DNA from: a virus
Virus record (IMG/VR): IMGVR_UViG_3300009034_000049
Span: 1-54,245 of that record
Direction: 5' to 3' (one strand)
DNA: 54,245 nucleotides
Part shown: piece after piece, positions 11,773 to 20,717 of the stretch
Position numbering within the stretch: position 1 is the first letter of the stretch
Layout of the letters: each line of letters opens with the position of its first letter
The notes under the pieces: generated by a model
What the model was told of the DNA's origin: nothing
The model's input: only the letters and a program-made list of their open reading frames with translations
Database searches by the model: none
Program-made: the position numbers and the translations under genes

Positions 11773-14247
11773 ATGGCTATCGTTCCCAATCCTTCAGTTC
11801 ATATCTCAGGTGATCTTTACGTCACCCTCGACAACGAGGAAGTCCTCGTAAAGGGTACGGTCGCTGCTGGGACGGCGACGTCCGATGCGCCTGTACTGAT
11901 CGGCGCGGAAGACCCCTCCAACCAGGTTATTAACATCCAGGCCGACGCGTCTGGGCGCCTCTACGCGGACATCATCGACCGCGCGGCCCGCGACCTCGGC
12001 AAGGTCGACATCACGCTTTTCGACACGCAGATCACGCCGAGCGACTCCACTAGCAACCCGACTACCTCACCGCCTGTAGCCGCATTTATGATGGGCTACG
12101 ACAGTGTGGCAGGGGACTGGGAGCGCGTCCGGATCACTCCTGGATCGGGATCGTTGACTGTAGACACCGAACTCCCAGCGGCGGGAGCCCTGGGCGACGG
12201 CTTGGCCAACCCGACCACGCCTATGATCGGGTCAGTCATGCTGATTTACAATAGCTCGACCTACGACAGGGTAGTCGAGGGTGCCGATGCTGGATCGGTC
12301 TTGGTGGATGTTTGCAGCAGGGCGGCGCGTGACCTTGGCAAGGTAGACGTTGCAGTATTCGACACCGCGATCACGGCGGCGGACGCTACCGCGACCCCGA
12401 CGACATCGCCTCCGGTCGTATCGTTCGGTATGGTCTTCAACGGGACGAACTGGGACTTGATACGCGAGGGTGCGGCAGGCGCGGGCTCTGTCCTGGTAGA
12501 CGTGGGCGACAGGGCCGCACGTCAGGTGGGCATCGTGGATACCGAACTGCCAGCGGCGGCTGCTTTGCAGGACAATGCGTCCAACCCTACTACCCCGATG
12601 GTCGGCGCGTGCTTGATGGGCTGGGAGACTGGCGGCAGCGTATGGGATAGAGTCCACGTGGACGGTTCTGGCAACTTGGCAGTAGCCATCATAGGTGCGG
12701 GAGTGGTCGACACTGAGCTACCCGCAGCAGCGGCACTGGCAGACGGCGCAGCAAACCCGACAACCCCGACGGTTGGCGCGGCAGGTTTGGTCTGGCACCC
12801 GACAGGGACTGCATGGGATCGCGTACGCTCCGCAGAGGAAGGTGATGGTCTTCTAGAGGGCGTGCCGGTATCGGGTACCTACATCTTCAACGGCACGAAC
12901 TGGGACGCAGCGCGCGAGGGCAACGTTGCGGGTTCTATCTTCGTGGATGTCACCGACCGCGCAGCGCGCGTGGTCGGCATCGTCGACACCGAACTAGCAG
13001 CAGCCATTGCACTCAGCGATGCTTACGCCAACCCGACGACCGCTCCAGTCGGGGCGTTTCTGATGGGATTCGACGGCACGGACTGGGAGCGCGTACGCGT
13101 GACCAATACGGGTCAGCTTCACACGGACATCCAGGACAGGGCGGCGCGCGACCTTGGAAAGGTCGACATCGCCGACTTCGATGACGCGATCACGGCGGCG
13201 GACGCTACCGCGACCCCGACGACATCGCCTCCGGTCGTATCGTTCGGTATGGTCTTCAACGGCACCAACTGGGACTTGATGCGCGAAGGAGCGATTGCGG
13301 GATCAGTCATCGCCGACACGGAACTCCCAGCAGCCGCAGCGCTTGCGGACGGAGCGGCCAACCCTACTACGCCGATGGTCGGCTCGAACCTGATGGTCTG
13401 GAATCCTACTGGAACCGATTGGGATCGCGCGATTTCCGTCGAGAAGGGGGACGCCGCCTTGGCGGGCTTGTTGGCTGTCGGCGGCTACGTCTACAACGGT
13501 GCTACATGGGATAGGGTAGCAGAAGGCGCGGCAGCCGCAGGATCGGTTTTGACGGACGTAGCCGACAGGGCTGGACGCTTGCTGGGCATCGCCGACACTG
13601 AACTTGTCCTGCACGACCTGGACACTACTGGGGCCACAGACAACCAGGCTGCGGTCGGCTTGCTCCTTGAGAGCGCTGCTGGAGCCTTGGTGGTCGGAGC
13701 TACCAACCCGCTACCTATCAGCGACAACGGCGGAAGCCTGACGGTCGACGGATCGGTCACGGCGGACACCGAACTCCCAGCGGCGGGAGCCTTGGCCGAC
13801 GGCCTGGCCAACCCGACCACACCGATGGTTGGAGCGGTTGGGCTGATTTTCAACAACGCGACCTACGACAGGGTGCGCGAGGGCTACGCGCCTGGCTCGG
13901 TCAGGGTCGACCCTTACTACGAGCCGGTTCGCGCGATCGGCACAAGCGCGGCCAACACACTACAGACCGTAAGTACCGCGACCGAGCCGTGCAAGGTTCT
14001 GTTCGTGACGGTGCACTTCTCGGCGGCGGTGACGCAGGACGTGACATGCACGCTGAACGCGGGCGCGGGCGCTGGCTACGACACCGTGCTGGAGACGATC
14101 AGCCTCGTCAACGCACAGGACGGCGTGTGGTTCCCCGACAGCGACGTGATCATCAGGAACGACGACCAGCTTGACGTGACAGCCCCCGCCGGAGGTGCGG
14201 GCGTGACGTCGGCAATTATGATCTACACCCAGCCGGTGGCAGTCTAG
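11773..14247 (+). CDS. Repeat-rich fibre-like structural protein
   Basis: This 824-residue protein starts at ATG 11773. Nearly all of it alternates two modules: a DTELPAAAALADGAANPTTP segment followed by MVG..LM.WNPTGT.WDRV, and a DRAARDLGKVDI..FD..IT segment followed by TTSPPV..F.MVFNGTNWD. About ten such units follow one another, then a unique C-terminal beta-domain (~715-824) with LFVTVHFSAAVTQDVTCTLN. A repeated stem with a distinct end is the layout of a phage fibre or head appendage. Two 78-bp segments inside the gene are identical in DNA (see repeats), so units are still being duplicated or converted. Enzymatic motifs are not seen. Confidence 0.65.
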   Translation: MAIVPNPSVHISGDLYVTLDNEEVLVKGTVAAGTATSDAPVLIGAEDPSNQVINIQADASGRLYADIIDRAARDLGKVDITLFDTQITPSDSTSNPTTSPPVAAFMMGYDSVAGDWERVRITPGSGSLTVDTELPAAGALGDGLANPTTPMIGSVMLIYNSSTYDRVVEGADAGSVLVDVCSRAARDLGKVDVAVFDTAITAADATATPTTSPPVVSFGMVFNGTNWDLIREGAAGAGSVLVDVGDRAARQVGIVDTELPAAAALQDNASNPTTPMVGACLMGWETGGSVWDRVHVDGSGNLAVAIIGAGVVDTELPAAAALADGAANPTTPTVGAAGLVWHPTGTAWDRVRSAEEGDGLLEGVPVSGTYIFNGTNWDAAREGNVAGSIFVDVTDRAARVVGIVDTELAAAIALSDAYANPTTAPVGAFLMGFDGTDWERVRVTNTGQLHTDIQDRAARDLGKVDIADFDDAITAADATATPTTSPPVVSFGMVFNGTNWDLMREGAIAGSVIADTELPAAAALADGAANPTTPMVGSNLMVWNPTGTDWDRAISVEKGDAALAGLLAVGGYVYNGATWDRVAEGAAAAGSVLTDVADRAGRLLGIADTELVLHDLDTTGATDNQAAVGLLLESAAGALVVGATNPLPISDNGGSLTVDGSVTADTELPAAGALADGLANPTTPMVGAVGLIFNNATYDRVREGYAPGSVRVDPYYEPVRAIGTSAANTLQTVSTATEPCKVLFVTVHFSAAVTQDVTCTLNAGAGAGYDTVLETISLVNAQDGVWFPDSDVIIRNDDQLDVTAPAGGAGVTSAIMIYTQPVAV
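12366..12443 (+). repeat. 78-bp exact direct repeat, copy A
   Basis: Identical to 13185-13262, offset 819 bp (273 codons), both in the same frame of the fibre-like gene. Confidence 0.85.
13185..13262 (+). repeat. 78-bp exact direct repeat, copy B
   Basis: Second copy of the repeat at 12366-12443. The flanking sequence differs at many silent sites, so the identity is local, as expected from recent duplication or gene conversion. Confidence 0.85.
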
Positions 14248-14257
14248 GCGGAGTGAG

Positions 14258-15064
14258 ATGGGAGTGACAGTAGGTGGCGTAAGGCAGCCGCCCCCCGTCA
14301 CGACGTTCGGTCTGCTTGATCAGATTATCGCGATCCTCGGATCGACCAAGACGACGTTCTGGCCGTTCTTGGAGACGACAGGAGACGATGTCTACTCCTA
14401 CAAGGAGAACGTTCACACCGTGACCCAGGTCGATGGAGGAGTGGAGGGTTTCTACCCGCGCAGGCATCGCGGCGGCGTGCACAGCTTGTCCTTCAACGCT
14501 GCCGATAGCCAGATGCTTCTGGGTGAGGATCACGCGGACTTCGAGTTTGGGGATTCGGCGAATGACTCGCCGTTTTCGGTCGGCGCGTGGGTTTACCCGA
14601 CGGACGACGCGGGCCATGTGATCATGGGCAAGTACCGCGAGGGGGCGGGCAACCTGAGGGAGTGGCAACTCCAGACGCTGGCCACCAGAGTGTATCGGAT
14701 GACCCTCTGCGACGAGGACGTCGACGGCTTTGAGGAGGGCGACGGAGACACAGCGCTGACCCTGAACGAGTGGGCCTTCCTGGTGGCGGCCTACGACGGC
14801 AACGAGGCCGACCCTGAGATGTTCATGTACTTGAACGGAGCGGTCGACAGCGACGGGACGACCACCGAGACGCTTGTCTATACCGCGATGGAGCCGTCGG
14901 ACGCGAAGCTCTCGATCGGAGCGCGGACTAACGTCGGAGACGCCGCCTGGTCGCCATTCACGGGCCGCATCGCGCTCCCATTCGTGTGCGGCAAGCAGTT
15001 GTCGGCGGTCGAGGTTAGGAACTTGTACGGGATCGGGAAGAGACTACTCGGCATCGACGAGTAA
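14258..15064 (+). CDS. LamG/concanavalin A-like lectin protein, copy 1
   Basis: The protein has 268 residues and starts at ATG 14258. Residues ~75-255 read as a laminin-G/concanavalin A-like jelly-roll: HSLSFNAADSQMLLGEDHAD, then FSVGAWVYPTD, a WAFLVAAYDGNE strand, MYLNGAVDSDGTTTE and KLSIGARTN, ending in a helix with ALPFVCGKQLSAVEVRNLY. Such domains bind glycans and are common in phage receptor-binding and decoration proteins. The next gene is a full-length paralogue. No catalytic residues are evident. Confidence 0.7.
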   Translation: MGVTVGGVRQPPPVTTFGLLDQIIAILGSTKTTFWPFLETTGDDVYSYKENVHTVTQVDGGVEGFYPRRHRGGVHSLSFNAADSQMLLGEDHADFEFGDSANDSPFSVGAWVYPTDDAGHVIMGKYREGAGNLREWQLQTLATRVYRMTLCDEDVDGFEEGDGDTALTLNEWAFLVAAYDGNEADPEMFMYLNGAVDSDGTTTETLVYTAMEPSDAKLSIGARTNVGDAAWSPFTGRIALPFVCGKQLSAVEVRNLYGIGKRLLGIDE

Positions 15065-15076
15065 GGGGAGAGCAAT

Positions 15077-15883
15077 ATGACAACAACAGTAGACGGAGTG
15101 GCGCAGCCGATCCCTCTCACGACGTTCAAGCTGCTCGACGATATCATCGCGATCCTGGGCAGCACGAAGACCACGCTGTGGCCGTTCCTGGAGTCGACTG
15201 GATCGGTGTTGCAGTCCTACAAGGAGAATATCCATCCGCTGACGGCGCAGGACAGCGGCTCGGACGGCTTCTACCCGTACCGGCACAGGGGGCACGTGAA
15301 CAGCCTGTCCTTCAACGCCTCCGACGATCAGTACTTGCTCGGAGAAGACCATGCGGACTTCGAGTTCGGCGACGCGGCGAACGACGTCCCGTTCTCGGTG
15401 GGCTGCTGGATTCAGCCGAGGGACATCACCGACGTCATGCTGCTGGCCAAGCATGACCTGACGGGGGCCGCCGAGGATCGGGAGTGGATACTTTGGCTCC
15501 ATTCCGACAGCACGCTCAGGTTCGAACTGTACGACGAGAGCGCAGATGCAACGGAGCACGCGGAAGGCACAACGGCGGTGACCGCCAACGAGTGGAGCTT
15601 CGTTGTGATGACCTACGATGGCACTGAGGATGACCCGCTGATGTATCTTTACTTGAACGGAGCGGTGGATAACGGCGGGACGACCACAGAGACGGGAGCC
15701 TACGTCGCGATGGAAGCAGGGGCTACCCCGCTCATGATCGGGGCGCGGCTGAACGCTGCCGCTCCCTCTGATGAGTACACTGGCCGCTTGGCTTTGCCGT
15801 TCATTTGCGGCAAGGAGCTTTCGGCGTCCGATGTCACGGCGTTGTACGCGATCGGGCGGAGACTCCTCGGATTGAAGGCGTAA
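15077..15883 (+). CDS. LamG/concanavalin A-like lectin protein, copy 2
   Basis: The protein has 268 residues, exactly the same length as the preceding paralogue, and starts at ATG 15077 behind GGGGAGAG. It keeps the same order of strands: HVNSLSFNASDDQYLLGEDH, FSVGCWIQP, WSFVVMTYDGTE, YLNGAVDNGGTTTETG, MIGARLNA and FICGKELSASDVTALYAIG. Differences cluster in the predicted loop region ~130-160, where lectin ligand sites often lie. Two copies with changed loops would fit broadened receptor or glycan binding. Confidence 0.7.
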   Translation: MTTTVDGVAQPIPLTTFKLLDDIIAILGSTKTTLWPFLESTGSVLQSYKENIHPLTAQDSGSDGFYPYRHRGHVNSLSFNASDDQYLLGEDHADFEFGDAANDVPFSVGCWIQPRDITDVMLLAKHDLTGAAEDREWILWLHSDSTLRFELYDESADATEHAEGTTAVTANEWSFVVMTYDGTEDDPLMYLYLNGAVDNGGTTTETGAYVAMEAGATPLMIGARLNAAAPSDEYTGRLALPFICGKELSASDVTALYAIGRRLLGLKA

Positions 15884-15896
15884 GGAAGGAACGGAG

Positions 15897-16517
15897 ATGG
15901 TGGGAACGATCGAGGGCAACAAGTACGACCTGAACGGCGGGGACTTGATCCTGGACGCCGACGGCGATACGTTCATACGGGCGAGCACCGACGATCAGGT
16001 AGAGGTGCATATCGGCGGTGCCGAAAAGCTGCGGTACACTGCTGGAGCGTTCGCCTTCCAAGAGGCAACGGCGATCTCGACGACGGCGGGAGACCTGACG
16101 CTGCGCCCAGTAGGTTCCGTGATTGTTGCCAAGGCTTCTGGCATTCCCGTTATTAATCTAAACCATACAGGGGAGGTAAGTGCGAAGTCTCATCTTGTGT
16201 TTGTAAATGATAGTGTCGATCAGATGGGTATCATCTACGACTCCTACGAGACTGGGGCGCAGCGGCTGTCCGTTTGGGACTTGGTCACAGGGCCGAGCGA
16301 ACTGTTCTACATCACGCCGACTGCCATCGCGGCTACCAAGATAGTCGACGTGTCCTCCATCGGCGCGGGCAACCCGCTGTTCAAGGTCGTCGCAACGACT
16401 GACGTCCCTACCGCAGCGTGGAACACGGACGAAGGCTACGAGGTTACTACGGCACCTACGGGCTGGATAGAAATGCTTGTCGGAGCCACATCAGTCTACG
16501 TTCCGTACTGGGTATAG
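15897..16517 (+). CDS. Fibre-like structural protein
   Basis: The protein has 206 residues and starts at ATG 15897 after AGGAACGGAG. The N-terminal part has the repetitive beta pattern of fibre tips and shafts (GDLILDADGDTFIRAS, VEVHIGGAEKLRYTAGAF, TTAGDLTLRP), followed by a globular region ending in SVYVPYWV. This resembles phage fibre segments with DGDTxIxxxxDDxVxxxxGG units. It is the last of the fibre and lectin group. Confidence 0.55.
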   Translation: MVGTIEGNKYDLNGGDLILDADGDTFIRASTDDQVEVHIGGAEKLRYTAGAFAFQEATAISTTAGDLTLRPVGSVIVAKASGIPVINLNHTGEVSAKSHLVFVNDSVDQMGIIYDSYETGAQRLSVWDLVTGPSELFYITPTAIAATKIVDVSSIGAGNPLFKVVATTDVPTAAWNTDEGYEVTTAPTGWIEMLVGATSVYVPYWV

Positions 16518-16520
16518 GTT

Positions 16521-16781
16521 GTGAGCGACGCTGACATCCTGGATGGCGCACACATGGCCCACCTGGCCGCCGTACAGGCCGTTCTGGGGCCGAACATGGC
16601 GTTAGGGGAGTCATCCCCGCAGCGCGTGCGCGGGCCGCGACGTCGCGACGGTGGGACGGACAGGAAGCTCAGGCAGGTGCAGAGGCGGTTGAGGATGCTG
16701 GCGCAGGCGGCTGACTTCGCGGGGCAGACCGACCTGGCCGAGTTCGCGGAGGAGATACTCAAGGAGACGGAGGAGAAGTAG
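16521..16781 (+). CDS. Small basic hypothetical protein
   Basis: The protein has 86 residues, starts at GTG 16521 and overlaps the next GTG start by one base. An N-terminal helix (LDGAHMAHLAAVQAVLG) is followed by an Arg-rich stretch and a helical C-terminus (LRQVQRRLRMLAQAADFAGQ). No family recognised; its place between fibre and connector genes suggests an assembly role. Confidence 0.6.
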   Translation: MSDADILDGAHMAHLAAVQAVLGPNMALGESSPQRVRGPRRRDGGTDRKLRQVQRRLRMLAQAADFAGQTDLAEFAEEILKETEEK

Positions 16782-17905
16782 TGAAGCTGTTCGACGCGGT
16801 TTGGCACTGGGGCGGCGCGGCCTGGACGGACAAGACGGCCACCGCTCACTCCGGCATGGCCCTGACGGTGGCGGCGAGCGACAAGCTGTATCTGGCGTTC
16901 CCCGACTGGCTCTCTGGAGTGCTGTTCTACGTGAGCACTCCCGCGACGGACTGCGACTACACCGTTGAGATATGGGACGGGGAGTACTGGAAGCCGGTCG
17001 TGCCCGAATTCGCTTTTGAGGCGACGGCGACCACTCCAGGATACACCTGGAAGCAGGCGTACGATTTCACTGGGCACGGAGTGGCGTACTGGGGAAGGAA
17101 TCCTAACGTGTGGCGCCTGGGTACGTCCGTTACGGATTGGCCGGAGGCGGGCGCTCCGCCTACCGCCAACGTCAGCGCGCTCTGGGTGCGGATCACGTTC
17201 GCGAGCCTGACAGGGAGCCTTGTGCTAGACAGGATGTTCCCGTTGCCGTACAACACGTACGCGACGATGAACCATGTGAAGAAGTTCATGGGCTGGAAGG
17301 GCTTCACGGATATCACCTCGCCGGAGGCCGCGATCGTCCGGCACATCATTCGGGGGGCAGAGGATTGGCTGGATCACTACTGCCGCAGGACATGGCGTAT
17401 TCGGGCGGCGCATAAGGAGATGCAGGACTTCAACCCGTACGGTATCCGTCTCCGGAAACAGCCGCCGATCCTGGTGACGAGCCTGGGGATGTGGCAGGGG
17501 AACACCTTCGAGACGATGGTACAGGGGCGCGCCGGAGGGACTGCGGGGGATTATTGGCTCCATCCGGACAGGGGCATGGTGTACTTCAACCTGCCCAGCT
17601 TCCGGCTCCGGTACTACAGTTGGCTGCTCTCGCGATACCTGCGGCAGCCTGGTAGCATCGTCGTGGACTACGTCTACGGAACCGATTTCGAGACGCATGA
17701 GAACGCACAGACAGTGACGCACATCATCTTGCGGCAGGTCGGGGCTGACCTGGTCACGACTGCCGATGACACGGGCCTGACGACCAGCGGGCTGGATGTG
17801 CTCTCCAAGGCCGACAAGGTCAGCGAGTGGCACGAGACCGCCGAGTCTCGCGCGGAGCAACTGCGCGGGCTGGGTATGACCGGCCTGGGAATGGGGACGT
17901 GGTAA
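16781..17905 (+). CDS. Head-tail connector with N-terminal beta-domain
   Basis: The protein has 374 residues and starts at GTG 16781 behind GGAGG. Residues ~1-150 form a beta-sandwich (LYLAFPDWLSGVLFYVS, YTVEIWDGEYWKPV, WVRITFASLTGSLVLDRMF). Residues ~165-374 look like a phage adaptor protein of the head-tail connector type: VKKFMGWKGFTDITSPEAAI, IIRGAEDWLDHYCRRTWRI, then a beta excursion and a C-terminal helix. The helical arrangement with LD-YC-RTWR is typical of adaptors that dock under the portal. The N-terminal addition is unusual for a connector. It is followed by a TAATG-coupled gene. Confidence 0.6.
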   Translation: MKLFDAVWHWGGAAWTDKTATAHSGMALTVAASDKLYLAFPDWLSGVLFYVSTPATDCDYTVEIWDGEYWKPVVPEFAFEATATTPGYTWKQAYDFTGHGVAYWGRNPNVWRLGTSVTDWPEAGAPPTANVSALWVRITFASLTGSLVLDRMFPLPYNTYATMNHVKKFMGWKGFTDITSPEAAIVRHIIRGAEDWLDHYCRRTWRIRAAHKEMQDFNPYGIRLRKQPPILVTSLGMWQGNTFETMVQGRAGGTAGDYWLHPDRGMVYFNLPSFRLRYYSWLLSRYLRQPGSIVVDYVYGTDFETHENAQTVTHIILRQVGADLVTTADDTGLTTSGLDVLSKADKVSEWHETAESRAEQLRGLGMTGLGMGTW

Positions 17906-18546
17906 TGCCAGGCCCTGTCTCGGAAAACTGGATAACGCTGGACACGCCGTCCCTGATGGAGCCTGGCGCGGAGCCAGTCCCAGCGGAGATCATACGCGAC
18001 TTGGTTCGCACAGCGTGGATCGAAGCCGACCGCCTGCCGCAGCCGGAGATACATATCATGGACGACGTCACGATGCCTGGCGAGCAGATGCATCTGGATC
18101 GCGCCGACTTCGTTGTCCTTGGCGAGGTGCGGATGGACGAGCGGCAGCACGGGCACAGCTACACCTTCAAGGACTTCGACGTGACCGTCCCGATCGAGGT
18201 GCACACGAAGAAGAGCCGCCAGCGCCTCTATGATCTGATGGCCGAGGTACGGCGGATTATCTATACGTACCAGAGGGCGGTCAGGCCCTACCAGCAGATG
18301 TACTATGACACTTTCCAGGAGGTCAGCGAGGGCCTGCACAACTACTGGAAGGGCACCTGCTCCGTGCGGTTGACCAGCAGGATCGTGCCGGTCATCACGG
18401 GCATCACGACTGGGTTCGAGACCGACTCGCGTCCCAACGCCGCAGCCCGCGTGCCACAGAGGCACCCGCTGGTGATAGCGGTGACGATCGAGGAGCCGGA
18501 GGAGCCGGAGCCTCCTGACAAGGCACAGTCGGCGGACTTGTTCTAA
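17905..18546 (+). CDS. Neck or tail-completion-like protein
   Basis: The protein has 213 residues. ATG 17905 overlaps the preceding TAA (TAATG), which is preferred over an upstream start in the same frame. The middle (~75-165) has FKDFDVTVPIEVHTKKSRQR followed by a helix LYDLMAEVRRIIYTYQ, then CSVRLTSRIVPVI. This strand-helix-strand order resembles the minor-tail or tail-terminator proteins that lie between connector and tube genes. The identification depends on position and secondary-structure pattern. Confidence 0.55.
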   Translation: MPGPVSENWITLDTPSLMEPGAEPVPAEIIRDLVRTAWIEADRLPQPEIHIMDDVTMPGEQMHLDRADFVVLGEVRMDERQHGHSYTFKDFDVTVPIEVHTKKSRQRLYDLMAEVRRIIYTYQRAVRPYQQMYYDTFQEVSEGLHNYWKGTCSVRLTSRIVPVITGITTGFETDSRPNAAARVPQRHPLVIAVTIEEPEEPEPPDKAQSADLF

Positions 18547-18564
18547 GCAGAAGAGGAGAGAGAC

Positions 18565-19602
18565 ATGGCTGTTATAAGAACCGAGAACGCGTCAGTATCG
18601 TGGCTTCCTGAGTCCGTCTGGGGCGGGGGAGCCAGCGGGACATGGTACCGCTTTGGGCACTTTGAAATCCTCAACGCGCCCGATCCGGAGTACGAGTGGT
18701 ATCCGTACTACGGCGTGTTCGCAGGCCGGAGCCGCAGCAACATCTTCCGAGGCAGGCAGACCCTCAGGGGCTCCATACCCGACATCAGGATGCAGGGATT
18801 CAACACTCTGTTCCTCACGAACATGTTCGGGCGATCCAGCGCGGGGTACTACCTCGAAGGCAAAAGTGCCACCGACGAGACGATCCCGTCGTTCGCGATG
18901 ATTGTTGGCTTGAGGGACACCGACGGCACCTGGCAGCCGATCCGCGTCTACGTGGGCGGGCTGGTCAACCGATGGACAATGTCGGCCAACGAGGGCGAAG
19001 AGTTGCATTACAGCCTGGACGAGATGTTGTTCAAGGACTTGCAGCACAACATGGCTGGGATCGGAAAGTACAACGCGGGCATCGGTGCTTGGGGCGTCCA
19101 GGGCGAGGGGGCAGGCGGGCGGTTCACGTTTGCTGAGTGCCAGTTCCAGATGTTCGGACTGACGTTCTCGCGCATCCGCCGCTTCAGCCTCACCTGCGAC
19201 CAGCAGATCGAGATGCGTTACTACCTGCAGCGAGGGGGCAGCAGCGATTACCAGCAGGTGCCGAACGGGTACGTGCCTGGCAAGCGCTCCTACCGCATGG
19301 AGGTCGACCTAGACATGGCCGATCCGACGATCGACCGCGACGTCTACGAATGGTTGCTCAGCCAGGGTGCGACGAGTTGGCCAGGTTACACAGTCGGCAC
19401 GCAGATCGTCGCGGCGTTCACGCAGGTCGGTTCTGGCGAGGGAACCAACCAGCTTGTGCTCACGGCGGGCAGCACGCCGTCGTCGATCGCGCCATCTTCG
19501 GTCATAGTGAGCGCCCCGTACAACATCCCCGCTCCGCCAGCGGGAGTGCCGACCGTCACGGTCGCGTTCGATGTCGACAGCGCGCAGGTTTACGTCGCGT
19601 AG
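18565..19602 (+). CDS. Major tail tube protein
   Basis: The protein has 345 residues and starts at ATG 18565 behind GAGGAGAG. It is beta-rich with a central helix-like hinge and the features of tail tube proteins: an N-terminal arm (NASVSWLPESVWG), FRGRQTLRGSIPDIRMQGF, RVYVGGLVNRWTMSANEGE, FSLTCDQQIEMRYYLQRG and a C-terminal VTVAFDVDSAQVYV. The order connector, completion protein, tube, chaperones, tape measure is the standard siphovirus arrangement. It is larger than many tube proteins, so an added surface domain is likely. Confidence 0.7.
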   Translation: MAVIRTENASVSWLPESVWGGGASGTWYRFGHFEILNAPDPEYEWYPYYGVFAGRSRSNIFRGRQTLRGSIPDIRMQGFNTLFLTNMFGRSSAGYYLEGKSATDETIPSFAMIVGLRDTDGTWQPIRVYVGGLVNRWTMSANEGEELHYSLDEMLFKDLQHNMAGIGKYNAGIGAWGVQGEGAGGRFTFAECQFQMFGLTFSRIRRFSLTCDQQIEMRYYLQRGGSSDYQQVPNGYVPGKRSYRMEVDLDMADPTIDRDVYEWLLSQGATSWPGYTVGTQIVAAFTQVGSGEGTNQLVLTAGSTPSSIAPSSVIVSAPYNIPAPPAGVPTVTVAFDVDSAQVYVA

Positions 19603-19613
19603 GAGGGATAACT

Positions 19614-19766
19614 ATGCAGACCGAGACTAAGACGAAGCCAGGCACCCGCACTCCTGTAGTTCCGGAGAGGGCGCCGTACCCCGACAGGGAGAGGCACTAC
19701 AAGCCTGACCGGCTCTGCCCCGATCAAAAGAAAGACGCCGGTTGGGGCGGCAGGCCACGAACGTAG
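19614..19766 (+). CDS. Small Pro/Lys-rich protein
   Basis: A 50-residue protein starts at ATG 19614 behind AGGAGGG and ends before the next SD. It is hydrophilic and probably disordered, with PERAPYPDRERHYKPDRLCP and a GWGGRPR ending. It sits between the tube and the chaperone genes. No family recognised; SD and spacing support that it is expressed. Confidence 0.6.
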   Translation: MQTETKTKPGTRTPVVPERAPYPDRERHYKPDRLCPDQKKDAGWGGRPRT

Positions 19767-19779
19767 GGGAGGTAGCTCC

Positions 19780-20307
19780 ATGATAGGGGCAGTGCATCTA
19801 CCAGCGAACTTCGACTGGGATCAGCTTCAGATTGTCTGCGACCCCAGCAAGACGATCCCACAGGCCATCGCTAGCGCAGCGGCTGACGAGGTGCAGCGTG
19901 CCATCGAGTGGTTTCACGACCCAGACGACGTGTATCTGGGCGATCCCACCGTGCGCTCGATCTCCGATGAGGAGGTTGTGCGGCGGATTGATGGCTGGCA
20001 GATCGAGTACAACAAGGAAGTCGACCGCTACAACCGGAGCCAGCCGGACTACAACAAGCTGGAGCGATACATACTGTCCGCCATGCCGTTCGAGCGGCAG
20101 CGGGCGCTGGTCGAGCGCTGGGAACGTATCTGGCAGGACTGGATGGAAGCCAATCCTGGCTGGATTTACGAATCCGACATTGGGTTCGTGCACGAGAAGT
20201 ACGGGCACACCGGCGGCCCCGACGGGCTTGCGTTCCTGAACGGGCTGAAGGAAGTGTACCGACACGAGGACGATGATGACGACTACGACGTCCTCGGTTC
20301 AGTATAA
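19780..20307 (+). CDS. Hypothetical protein before the tail chaperones
   Basis: The protein has 175 residues and starts at ATG 19780 behind GGGGAGG. It is largely helical (IPQAIASAAADEVQRAIEWF, RQRALVERWERIWQDWMEAN) with many Trp and Tyr and a strongly acidic tail HEDDDDDYDVL. Not recognised. Its place directly before the frameshifting chaperone gene suggests a tail assembly factor. Confidence 0.6.
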   Translation: MIGAVHLPANFDWDQLQIVCDPSKTIPQAIASAAADEVQRAIEWFHDPDDVYLGDPTVRSISDEEVVRRIDGWQIEYNKEVDRYNRSQPDYNKLERYILSAMPFERQRALVERWERIWQDWMEANPGWIYESDIGFVHEKYGHTGGPDGLAFLNGLKEVYRHEDDDDDYDVLGSV

Positions 20308-20321
20308 AGGAGGGGCCTATC

Positions 20322-20717
20322 ATGGCTAGAAAGAAGGAAGCAGCGTGGGAGCCGCTGACGGCGGCTGACATCGCGCAGGCCGCGTCGGCGAGTCAGACTG
20401 CGCTCGTGACCCTCGGCAACAAGCGCGCCGAGATTACTTACCGTCCGCTGACGTGGTGGGAGAGGAATCGTTGCATCTCGACGGCGACCGAGTACTTCGT
20501 AGAGAAGGACGGGGCGGGCAAGGACACCCTCAAGACCAGGTTCCACATGGAGACCTACTATGAGGAGGCGCTGAGGGTCATGCTGCAGATCGCACCGTTC
20601 CCTGTCAGCACGGTCGTTCTGCGTAACCTGCCCGTCGAACTTGGACGGCAGCTTGAGGCGCTTGTGCCTAACCCACTCGACTTCCAGAGCGAAGTCACCG
20701 CAGCAAAAAAAGAGTAG
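20322..20717 (+). CDS. Tail assembly chaperone, G-like product
   Basis: The protein has 131 residues and starts at ATG 20322 behind AAGGAGGGG. Its fold plan (ITYRPLTWWERNRCI, helical middle, TVVLRNLPVELGRQLE) and its place between the tube and tape measure match the gpG-type chaperones of siphoviruses. Codons Ala-Lys-Lys-Glu-stop close the frame at GCA AAA AAA GAG TAG. The run of seven A at 20705-20711 is an in-frame A AAA AAA heptamer for -1 slippage into the next frame. Confidence 0.75.
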   Translation: MARKKEAAWEPLTAADIAQAASASQTALVTLGNKRAEITYRPLTWWERNRCISTATEYFVEKDGAGKDTLKTRFHMETYYEEALRVMLQIAPFPVSTVVLRNLPVELGRQLEALVPNPLDFQSEVTAAKKE

